12,820 nucleotides of DNA from positions 1 through 12,820 of the forward strand of contig JBGPJM010000141.1 of assembly GCA_041485385.1 (NCBI GenBank). The letters run 5' to 3'. Both the position numbers and the translations under genes were made by a program. Numbering within the stretch: position 1 is the stretch's first letter; each line of letters starts with the position of its first letter. The notes below the pieces were generated by a model. The model saw nothing but the letters and a program-made list of their open reading frames with translations. It was not told where the DNA came from and searched no databases. Positions 1-5,904 of this stretch are shown piece by piece. The stretch is from JBGPJM01 sp041485385 (GTDB lineage Bacteria > Planctomycetota > Phycisphaerae > Phycisphaerales > UBA1924).

Positions 1-2
1 AA

Positions 3-125
3 CTCGCTCCGCTAACGCAGAAGCTGTTCGTTCAGGATCTGGCTCGGTTCATTTGGATCGTTGCACCGATCGTCGCCATGGTTCTGTTCAAGGGTGGGGC
101 CGGCGATTCGAAGCGCCGGCTCTAA
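3..125 (+). CDS. C-terminal end of a membrane protein, partial
   Basis: This is an open frame entering from the left edge and stopping at TAA 123-125; 40 residues are visible. It ends in a hydrophobic stretch (FIWIVAPIVAMVLF) followed by a short basic tail (SKRRL), which looks like a C-terminal transmembrane anchor with the positive end inside the cell. The frame is distinct from the longer overlapping frame that begins at TTG 61. An 80-base gap separates it from the GTG start of the next gene, so both could lie in one transcript of the mobile element. Family and function cannot be told from this fragment. That it is a real gene end rests on the membrane-like composition and on the stem-loop at its stop codon. 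Confidence 0.5.
   Translation, partial: LAPLTQKLFVQDLARFIWIVAPIVAMVLFKGGAGDSKRRL
99..120 (+). terminator. possible stem-loop at the end of the partial gene
   Basis: A perfect 7-base-pair inverted repeat (GCCGGCG and CGCCGGC, 8-base loop) lies just before the TAA at 123-125. There is no T-tract after it, so it is a weak candidate for an intrinsic terminator and could equally be a structure affecting translation of the next gene. Confidence 0.25.
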
Positions 126-204
126 GCGGCTTCCGGGCGGGGCTGCGGCGCTCACCTGCCCCGCGGCCCCCTCCGGGCCGGCCCGTCAAGGCAGGTGCAT
201 CGAG

Positions 205-1404
205 GTGGCGACTCCAACATCCCCGATCGGTGGCAAGAACGAACCAACTCCCCTCACTCCGGCGGAACTTCTAGCTCGATTGCGGCGTCTCGATCCAGAC
301 CTGGGCGACCGGATCGCGCTCACCTACGGGAAGGGCAGGCCCGACAATGTCTGGCGATCTGAGGTCTCCGCGGCATGGCAGCAGGCGATGGCAATGCGGG
401 AGGCCGACTCGGCGCTGCCACCGCTTCCGACGCCCGCGCCGAACTTCGACGATCGGCTCCTTCAGCTTCGGGACTGGTGTGTATCCGCCGATGCGGTCTT
501 AAGGCAGCGAAGTGACCCTTCACGCTTCATGCGTCGATCGGAGCAGTCTCGCCAGTCGCACCACGACCGCGAGCTGCGAGAGCAGCAGGCCCGGGCGGCC
601 CGCGACGCGACGCCGCTCGACCCCGTGACCGCCTGCGAAACGCTCCTCGCCCTCGCCGGTATGGCGCGCCCGGGCGGACCGTCGGAGTCGCTTGAATCGG
701 CCGGCTCGATCGTGGTGAAGATGGCGAGGCTCGGGGCGTTCGCCGGCATTCCGGACGCCCGAGCGGTCCTCATGGTGCACGCGGCAAAGCCTCCGACCGC
801 GAGCCGGTATGGCGCCTGGGCTGACTTCGCTCACGACTGCCGCAAGCACCGCGGCCTTCCCGTTTCGGCACCTTGGGAGACGTTCGCGGACGACGCGGAG
901 TACGCGGCGCAGCTGATCGAGACCGACCCTGCGCTCAAGCCGCGGCGCGAAACGGAGGGGGAACTCGCGCAGCGTGCCGCCGCCCAGGCGGTCCTGTCCA
1001 TCGACAAGGATCTCGATGCCCTTCGGGCGAAGCACCCCCATGGCTGGGTTCCGGGGTCAAAGCCGTCCAAGGAATTCGCCACGTTGGTCGCCGAAAAGAA
1101 CGAGAAGGAGCGTCTAGCCCTCGCGGCCCACGGATTCAACCAGGCGCCTGCTGCACAGGCTGGGGTCAAGCCTCCGCGTCGGCGACCACCTCGCCATAAG
1201 GGTGAGGGGCAGGCGCCCAAGACCAAGCTGACGTTTCACCCCGCCAACTGGTTTGGCAAGAAAATGGCGGGCCGACTGCGGATGGCGTCTCTACCCGAGC
1301 GAAAGACAAAGCGCGTTCGGAAGGTGACGAGGGGCGGCGTGGTGATGTACTGCGTGGACGACGCGCGGCAATGGTGGCCGCGAGACGTACCGGCGGAGGG
1401 GTGA
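205..1404 (+). CDS. hypothetical mobile-element protein with C-terminal HTH-like segment
   Basis: The product is 399 residues and I do not recognise the family. The frame is open upstream to a TTG at 61. I chose GTG 205 because AAGGCAGG (188-195) lies 9 bases before it and because the upstream translation overlaps the preceding gene and is low in complexity. The N-terminal third contains a segment TPAELLARLRRLDPDLGDR and many Trp, Arg and acidic residues. The middle is helical and charged. A basic linker PRRRPPRHK follows. The last 55 residues (WFGKKMAGRLRMAS ... GGVVMYCVDDARQWW) resemble the end of a MerR/excisionase-type helix-turn-helix, in which a small wing hairpin is followed by a helix reading VxDVRxW. 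There is no signal peptide or membrane segment. It lies upstream of the two small helix-turn-helix genes in the element. A DNA-binding role in replication or control is inference from the C-terminus and context only. Confidence 0.75.
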   Translation: MATPTSPIGGKNEPTPLTPAELLARLRRLDPDLGDRIALTYGKGRPDNVWRSEVSAAWQQAMAMREADSALPPLPTPAPNFDDRLLQLRDWCVSADAVLRQRSDPSRFMRRSEQSRQSHHDRELREQQARAARDATPLDPVTACETLLALAGMARPGGPSESLESAGSIVVKMARLGAFAGIPDARAVLMVHAAKPPTASRYGAWADFAHDCRKHRGLPVSAPWETFADDAEYAAQLIETDPALKPRRETEGELAQRAAAQAVLSIDKDLDALRAKHPHGWVPGSKPSKEFATLVAEKNEKERLALAAHGFNQAPAAQAGVKPPRRRPPRHKGEGQAPKTKLTFHPANWFGKKMAGRLRMASLPERKTKRVRKVTRGGVVMYCVDDARQWWPRDVPAEG

Positions 1405-1409
1405 AAAGA

Positions 1410-1438
1410 GCGCAACGCTGCGTCAATCTGCGCAACGC
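1410..1438. repeat. direct repeat GCGCAACGC, 20-base spacing
   Basis: The 9-mer GCGCAACGC occurs at 1410-1418 and again at 1430-1438, so the copies are 20 bases apart, about two helical turns. They sit in the 82-base gap before the first helix-turn-helix gene. Two same-face sites in front of a regulator gene are typical of an operator, so binding by one of the small HTH proteins is possible. A weak promoter-like pair (TCAACG, 17 bases, CATACG) lies just downstream, but it matches consensus poorly. Confidence 0.35.
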
Positions 1439-1486
1439 GACATCCCCGACAGGCTCAACGGCTGAAATCGCGTCGAACATACGTGC

Positions 1487-1690
1487 ATGGACGACGCGAA
1501 GCTCCTGTCGCTGAACGAACTCTCTGAACGCACCGGCTTGCCGACGGCGTGGCTGCGCCGGGAGGCGGAGGCTGGCCGGCTGCCCTTCCTTTGGGTCGGG
1601 CGCCGCCGCATGTTCAATCTGGCCGCAGTCGAGCGGATCCTGGCGGAGAGGGCCTCCGCCCCGGCGCCGATGGGCGAGGTGCGACCGTGA
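1487..1690 (+). CDS. small HTH protein, excisionase/MerR-like (first of two)
   Basis: The product is 67 residues. The sequence LLSLNELSERTGLPTAWLRR followed by EAGRLPFLWVGRRRMFNL and a last helix AAVERILAERA is the winged helix-turn-helix layout of the excisionase (Xis)/MerR-type family: helix, turn, recognition helix, wing with a Gly-Arg turn, then a closing helix. Such proteins in mobile elements bind DNA near attachment sites or promoters as recombination directionality factors or repressors. The start is the first ATG in frame; I see no clear Shine-Dalgarno before it. Its stop overlaps the GTG of the next gene (GTGA at 1687-1690), so the pair is translationally coupled. Whether it controls excision or transcription cannot be told from sequence. 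Confidence 0.8.
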   Translation: MDDAKLLSLNELSERTGLPTAWLRREAEAGRLPFLWVGRRRMFNLAAVERILAERASAPAPMGEVRP

Positions 1691-1878
1691 CCGCGCCTCA
1701 ACCAACCACCGACGCGCTGCTGATGTCCGTCCGTGAGACGGCGAGGCGCATGTCCATCTCCATCCGCAAGCTCCACGCCATCACACGCGCCGGCGAGATC
1801 CCCTGCGTGAGGATCGGGAGCCGAGTGCTGTACTCCCCAGCGTCTATTCAGGCATGGATCCAGAAGCACGAGCGATGA
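1687..1878 (+). CDS. small HTH protein, excisionase family (second of two)
   Basis: The product is 63 residues starting at GTG 1687, which shares GTGA with the stop of the preceding gene; this overlap decides the start. The sequence LLMSVRETARRMSISIRKLH, then AGEIPCVRIGSRVLYSPASI and a final helix QAWIQKHER, is a textbook excisionase-type HTH: SVRETA corresponds to the first helix, IRKLH to the recognition helix, and VRIGSRVLY to the wing. It differs clearly from its upstream neighbour, so the two are not a recent duplication. Its TGA is overlapped by the ATG of the primase gene (ATGA 1875-1878). A role as directionality factor for the serine recombinase or as a copy-control regulator is inferred from family and position. 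Confidence 0.85.
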   Translation: MTAPQPTTDALLMSVRETARRMSISIRKLHAITRAGEIPCVRIGSRVLYSPASIQAWIQKHER

Positions 1879-3116
1879 ACGCCTCCCTCAACGGCACGAT
1901 GGTCAGCCCCCTGGAGCAGCCCGCCCTGGCGTACCTCACCCGCGGGTGGTCGATCATCCCCACCGACAACAACAAGACCGCCGTCGGGAAATGGAAGGAC
2001 CGCCAAACCACTCGGGTCACGGCCGACGCCCTCAGGCACGCCCTCCGGAACCCGAGGGTGGCGGGGATCGCGGTCATCCTCGGCGCCGTGAGCGGCGACC
2101 TTTACAACCGCGACTTCGACGACCCCGAGAGCTACCGGCGCTGGGCAAAGGCCCACCCGGTTCTCGCGCGGCAGCTTCCCACTGCAAAGAGCGGGCGCGG
2201 ATACCACGTGTACGGCCGCTGGACAGGCGTCCGGACACATCCGGTCGGAGACGGAGAGATCCGCGGCGAGAGCAACTACGTGCTGCTTCCTCCCTCGCGG
2301 CACCCCAGCGGAGCTGTCTACGAGTGGATCACGCCACCACCGGAGGGCGACGTGCCGGAGGTCGATCCAGTGGCGTGCGGGCTCGCGGAGGCGTGGACAG
2401 ACGAAGACGCTGACACAAGACGTAAAGACGTCGCGAATACGTCTGAGTTCTCTGAGTCTCCTGTGTTGCCTGTGTCCTCTGTGTCTTCTGCGCTCTCTGC
2501 GCCTTCTGTGTTCCCTGCGCTTTCTGTGTCCTCTGCGCCCTCTGTGTCAGCAGACGATCCTCGCGTCCAACAGGCCATCGCCTCCACCGTCCCCGCCGGC
2601 ATCGGTCAGCGTCACACGCTGCTGTTCGAGTTCCTCCGCCGCCTCGCCGCCATCCCGGAGCTGAAGGAGGCGCCGACGGCAGCGATTCGCGCCCTGGTCG
2701 CCGCTTGGCACAAACGAGCCGTGAAGTTCGTCGGAACCAAGGACTGGGACGCCACATGGTCCGACGCGGTCAGCGCATGGCCCGAGATCCACACGCCCCA
2801 CGGCACGATCGAGGGCTTCGTCCAACGGGCAAGGGAGCGGCCGGACCCGCCCTGCGCGGCCGGCTACGAGCGCCCGGAGGTCAAGCTGCTCATCCGTCTC
2901 TGCGGGGAACTCCAGATCCATCATGGCGAGCGGCCCTTCTTCCTCGACTGCCGCACCGCGGGGAAGGCCGTCGGAATCGACCACACGACCGCGTGGAAGT
3001 TCCTGAACATGCTCTGCGCCGACGGGGTCCTCCACCGCGTTCTGATCGGCAAGCGGCGGACCGCCAGCGAGTACCGCTACCTCGGCGGGCCGGATCCCGA
3101 AAGGACCACGACATGA
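1875..3116 (+). CDS. bifunctional primase-polymerase (Prim-Pol, AEP type)
   Basis: The product is 413 residues from ATG 1875, which overlaps the upstream TGA; an in-frame ATG at 1854 is the alternative. Residues about 10-150 match the archaeo-eukaryotic primase Prim-Pol domain: a start of the type ALAYLTRGWSIIP, an acidic metal-binding motif RDFDD (D80, D82), a SGRGYHVYG segment with H111, and GEIRGESNYVLLPPSRHPSG. Such proteins make primers, and sometimes extend DNA, for replication of plasmids, phages and integrated elements. Residues 190-225 are a linker of twelve tripeptides coded by a 9-base tandem repeat. The C-terminal half is helical and ends in a winged-helix-like region (about 355-400, TAGKAVGIDHTTAWKFLNML). 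There is no Walker A motif, so no fused helicase is present; a helicase must come from the host or from the unseen part of the element. The gene is coupled to its neighbours on both sides by ATGA overlaps. Confidence 0.85.
   Translation: MNASLNGTMVSPLEQPALAYLTRGWSIIPTDNNKTAVGKWKDRQTTRVTADALRHALRNPRVAGIAVILGAVSGDLYNRDFDDPESYRRWAKAHPVLARQLPTAKSGRGYHVYGRWTGVRTHPVGDGEIRGESNYVLLPPSRHPSGAVYEWITPPPEGDVPEVDPVACGLAEAWTDEDADTRRKDVANTSEFSESPVLPVSSVSSALSAPSVFPALSVSSAPSVSADDPRVQQAIASTVPAGIGQRHTLLFEFLRRLAAIPELKEAPTAAIRALVAAWHKRAVKFVGTKDWDATWSDAVSAWPEIHTPHGTIEGFVQRARERPDPPCAAGYERPEVKLLIRLCGELQIHHGERPFFLDCRTAGKAVGIDHTTAWKFLNMLCADGVLHRVLIGKRRTASEYRYLGGPDPERTTT
2442..2549 (+). repeat. 12-unit tandem 9-mer repeat inside the primase gene
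   Basis: Twelve consecutive 9-base units of the form YCTGNGNNN (for example TCTGTGTCC, TCTGCGCCC, CCTGTGTTG) run without interruption. The period is a multiple of three and the units are in phase with the codons, so each encodes one tripeptide (Ser/Pro)-(Val/Ala/Glu)-(Ser/Leu/Pro/Phe). Read on the other strand the units are of the type CACAGAG and CGCAGAG. Position 5 alternates T and C and positions 8-9 vary freely, so selection seems to hold the frame rather than exact bases. Confidence 0.9.
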
Positions 3117-3382
3117 TCGCGCGCCCGGCCCAGACCGACCCGCCCGACGCATTCGCCCGGACGGTCCTCAGCGTGGCCGCCGAGGTCGAGGCCGCCGAGA
3201 GCGCCATCAAGCAGACGATTCTCGAGGCCGCCCGGGCCGGCGACACGGCCAGCATCATCAACATCATCACGCGGTGGATGAGCACGCCGGCAATCGAGGT
3301 CTTGTCGAAGAACGCCCTTGCAAACATGCGAGAGATTCAGGTAAGTCAGGACGTGCCGCCGGATGCCTCCGGCCGCCAGTGA
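3113..3382 (+). CDS. hypothetical 89-residue protein
   Basis: I do not recognise this protein. The start ATG 3113 overlaps the primase stop (ATGA), which supports both the start and co-translation. The sequence is predicted to be mostly helical, with an Ala/Glu-rich first half (AAEVEAAESAIKQTILEAARAG) and a second helical block (IINIITRWMS ... IEVLSKNALANMREIQVSQ). There are no cysteines, no signal peptide and no membrane segment. It sits between the replication gene and the recombinase, 10 bases before the preferred recombinase start. Its position suggests an accessory role in replication or recombination, but nothing in the sequence proves this. Confidence 0.7.
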   Translation: MIARPAQTDPPDAFARTVLSVAAEVEAAESAIKQTILEAARAGDTASIINIITRWMSTPAIEVLSKNALANMREIQVSQDVPPDASGRQ

Positions 3383-3392
3383 GTGCAGCGCC

Positions 3393-5036
3393 ATGAAGGT
3401 CGTCGCCTTGTTCCGAGTTTCGACCGAACGGCAGGCCAACGAGGGCGCCTCGCTGGACGCCCAGGAGAGGACGTTCCACGACCTCGCGGCGAAGAGCGGT
3501 TGGGAGACGGTCGGCACGTTCAAGGGAACTGAAAGCGCGACGATGGCGGCCACCGAGCGCCGGGTGCTTCAGCAAGCGCTGGCGTGCATCAGGGAGAAGG
3601 AGGCTAACGCGATATGGGTGATCGAACAGAGCCGACTGAGTCGCGGCGACGAGCTTGAGGTCGCACTGCTCCAGAGGGAGCTGCGGGAGCGGAGCGTCAA
3701 GGTCATCGTCGGCACCAGCATCAGGAACTTGGAGTCGATCGACGAGTCGTTCATGTTCAACGTCCAGTCGCTCGTGGACCGGGCCGAATCGCAGAGGATC
3801 AAGGAGAGAATGGGACGCGGCAAGCGCGAGAAGGCCAAGCGGGGGAAGAAGAACTCCGGCCCCGCGCCCTACGGCTACCGCAACCCATCGCCCGGCGCCG
3901 ACGGCCGCGGCACCCTGGTGGTCGTCCCCGAGCAGGCCGCCGTCGTCCGGCGGATCTTCGACCTCGCTGCCGCCGGCAAGGGGGACGCCGCGATCGCCAC
4001 GGCGCTCAACCACGCGGGCGTGCCGGCCGCGCGCGGGGGCGGCTGGGGGAAGAGCAGCGTCGCCAGCGTGCTCCGCAACGTCGCGTACCTGGGCACCGCC
4101 GCGTCGAACATCTGGGTCGCCGAGAAGGGCAGCCGGAACTTCCGGCTCCGGCTCTCCAACGACCGGGCGATCGTCGTGGAGCACGCCCACCCCGCGATCG
4201 TCGATCAGGCGGCCTGGGACGCCTACCACAACCGGCCGAAGGCGGTCCGGGCCAAGACGCCCCGCCTGCTGAGCGGCCTCCTGTACGTCAACGGCACCGC
4301 CTTCGGCGGCGACGCCAGCCGGGGGGCGGCGTTCTACCGGGGCCCGCGCGGCGCCAAGGGCCACCCCTGGCTCCCGGCCGGGGCGGCCGACGACGCGGTC
4401 TGGTCGGCCTACGCCTCCCTGGCCACCAGCCCCGAGTTCGTGGAGCGGCTCATGCGGGAGGCCGCCAACCCCCGAGAGCAGGCGCTCCTCGCCCAGGAGA
4501 TCGAGCACCTACGGGACCAGGTCGGCAAGCACGAGCGCCGGCTGGAGCGGCTGGTGTCGATGCGGGCGGACGGGGAGATCTCCAAGGAGACGTTCGCCGC
4601 CAGGCGGGACGAGGCGACGCAGGCGCTGGGGCGGATGCAGGCCGAGCTGGCCGACCTCCGGTCCAGGGCGATGGTGCTGGACGGCACGCACGCCGCCCGG
4701 GTCGTCCGGGCGGTGCAGTCGCTGCTGGCGGGGCGGACCCGGCTCAGCACCGAGCAGAAGCGGGCGGTGCTGCGGTCGATCGTCACGCGGGTAGATGTGA
4801 CGGCGGTCCCGACCGGCGCCCGCCAGCGGCGGGGGGCCAAGGGCGGCTACGCCGAGAGTGGGGGGCCGAGCTGGCTCTATCAATCGGTGTCGTTCCGGCT
4901 TATGCTCCCCAGCGAGGAGCCCCGTGGATGCGACGCCGGTACGCCCAGAAACCCGCCCGCCGAGGCCCTGGCCCGTGTCGGCCAGTTGGGCACAACCTCA
5001 TCATGCTCGGCCCCGCCGGCACCGGCAAAACCATGA
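3393..5036 (+). CDS. large serine recombinase (element integrase)
   Basis: The product is 547 residues from ATG 3393; an in-frame ATG at 3363 would overlap the upstream gene by 20 bases. The N-terminal resolvase domain begins VVALFRVSTERQ with the catalytic Ser10 and has the conserved arginines in EQSRLSRGDE. The Recombinase domain follows (about 155-280, starting at GPAPYGYRN). The region that should form the zinc ribbon (about 291-342) lacks all four cysteines. A long coiled coil (about 360-430, EIEHLRDQVGKHERRLERLV onwards) comes next. These enzymes recombine attP with attB through a Ser-DNA covalent intermediate. The gene lies next to the element's right end, as expected for an integrase. 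It has no stop codon within the element: the frame crosses into comM and ends at TGA 5034-5036, so the last residues (about 16) come from host DNA read out of frame. GC content rises sharply after the catalytic domain (about 3845). Confidence 0.93.
   Translation: MKVVALFRVSTERQANEGASLDAQERTFHDLAAKSGWETVGTFKGTESATMAATERRVLQQALACIREKEANAIWVIEQSRLSRGDELEVALLQRELRERSVKVIVGTSIRNLESIDESFMFNVQSLVDRAESQRIKERMGRGKREKAKRGKKNSGPAPYGYRNPSPGADGRGTLVVVPEQAAVVRRIFDLAAAGKGDAAIATALNHAGVPAARGGGWGKSSVASVLRNVAYLGTAASNIWVAEKGSRNFRLRLSNDRAIVVEHAHPAIVDQAAWDAYHNRPKAVRAKTPRLLSGLLYVNGTAFGGDASRGAAFYRGPRGAKGHPWLPAGAADDAVWSAYASLATSPEFVERLMREAANPREQALLAQEIEHLRDQVGKHERRLERLVSMRADGEISKETFAARRDEATQALGRMQAELADLRSRAMVLDGTHAARVVRAVQSLLAGRTRLSTEQKRAVLRSIVTRVDVTAVPTGARQRRGAKGGYAESGGPSWLYQSVSFRLMLPSEEPRGCDAGTPRNPPAEALARVGQLGTTSSCSAPPAPAKP
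4914..4930 (+). promoter_or_regulatory. Shine-Dalgarno and ATG opening the comM frame
   Basis: GAGGAG at 4914-4919 stands 8 bases before ATG 4928-4930. This is the best-spaced ribosome-binding site near the junction. It lies within the recombinase coding sequence but in the frame that continues into comM, so ribosomes could start a truncated ComM here. Confidence 0.5.
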
Positions 5037-5875
5037 TGGCCCGCGCCCTCTCCGGGATTCTCCCTCCCCTCACCCCCGACGAGGCGATCCAGATCACCCG
5101 GATCTACTCCGCCGCAGGCCAGCTCGCGCCGGGTCAGGGCCTGGTGTCCGTCCGGCCGGTGCGGACGCCGCATCACACCGCCAGCGCCCCGGCGATCGTC
5201 GGCGGCGGGGCGATCCCGCGACCGGGCGAGATCTCGCTGGCCCACCACGGGGTGCTGTTCCTCGATGAGCTGCCCGAGTTCCCGCGCGACGTGCTCGAGA
5301 CGCTGCGCCAGCCCCTCGAGGACCACGTCGTCACCATCGCCCGGTCGCACTCGGCGGTGCGTTTCCCGGCGAGCTTCATGCTGGTCGCGGCGATGAACCC
5401 GACGCCCAAGGGCGACATGGCCACCGACGAGTTCTCCAGGCGCGCCATGGACCGCTACCTCGCCCGCTTGTCGGGCCCGCTGATCGACCGCATCGACATC
5501 CACGTCGAGGCCCCGGCGGTGCCGTGGAAGCAGCTCGCCGGCGGGCTGGGGGGCGAGAGCGGCCCCCGCGGCACCTCCAGCGCGCAGATGCGCGAGCAGG
5601 TCCTCGCTGCCCGGGCGCGCCAGCACCGCCGCCAGGGGACCCTGGCGCCCAACTCGCGTCTCAGCGGGCGACAGCTCGACAAGCTCGCGCCGATGAGCGA
5701 GGACGCCAAGGTCATGCTCGGCCAGGCGATGACCGAGCTGGGCCTCTCGGCCCGCGCCTACGACAAAATCCGCCGCGTGGCCCGGACCATCGCGGATCTG
5801 GAGGGGGTGGAGCAGCTCACCAGCGCCCATGTCGGCGAGGCCGTGCAGTACCGGCTGCTGGATCGGAAAACCTAG
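4928..5875 (+). pseudogene. comM: 3' remnant of comM/yifB (Mg-chelatase-like AAA+ ATPase)
   Basis: From about 4988 this is the AAA+ core and C-terminal domain of ComM (YifB), a helicase-like ATPase that promotes branch migration during natural transformation in proteobacteria. Visible are Walker A GPAGTGKT (residues 28-35 counted from ATG 4928), ILPPLTPDEA, RPVRTPHHTAS, GGGAIPRPGEISLAHHG, Walker B LFLDELPEF (about 110-117), sensor-1 VAAMNPTPKG and RLSGPLIDRIDIHVE. Family members have about 500 residues; the N-terminal Lon-protease-like domain of about 200 residues is missing, cut off by the element. The first 20 codons here come from the element. The remnant itself has no frameshift or stop, so the disruption is probably recent. 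It could still be translated from ATG 4928, giving a 315-residue protein with an intact ATPase core. Cysteines often found after the AAMNP motif are absent, as in the E. coli protein. Confidence 0.9.
4960..5015. other. probable attR junction of the element within comM
   Basis: To the left the DNA codes for the recombinase C-terminus. From about 4988 the +2 frame codes for the conserved ComM motif GHNLIMLGPAGTGKT, with nothing ComM-like before it. The crossover is therefore near 4985-4990 (around TTGGGC). Serine integrase sites span about 40-50 bp around a 2-base core, which gives the range stated. The exact core needs the left junction, which lies outside the window. comM is a known integration hotspot in other bacteria, for example for AbaR islands in Acinetobacter; those use a different transposition system. 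Confidence 0.75.
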
Positions 5876-5904
5876 AGAAGAAACCCGGAGTCTTTGAGGA
5901 GCGA

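Noticed and set aside
61..204. N-terminal extension of the 399-residue protein from TTG 61
   Set aside because: It overlaps the end of the preceding gene, is low in complexity and has a better start at GTG 205 with a ribosome-binding site.
2442..2549. CRISPR array
   Set aside because: The units are 9 bases, contiguous, with no spacers, and they lie in a coding frame.
3267..4508. Long minus-strand open frame (413 codons) across the recombinase gene
   Set aside because: It is the antisense of a clear serine recombinase in GC-rich DNA; composition is Gly/Arg/Pro/Val-rich with no domain.
4880..5830. Minus-strand open frame (316 codons) opposite comM
   Set aside because: It mirrors the conserved AAA+ gene and shows no recognisable motif.
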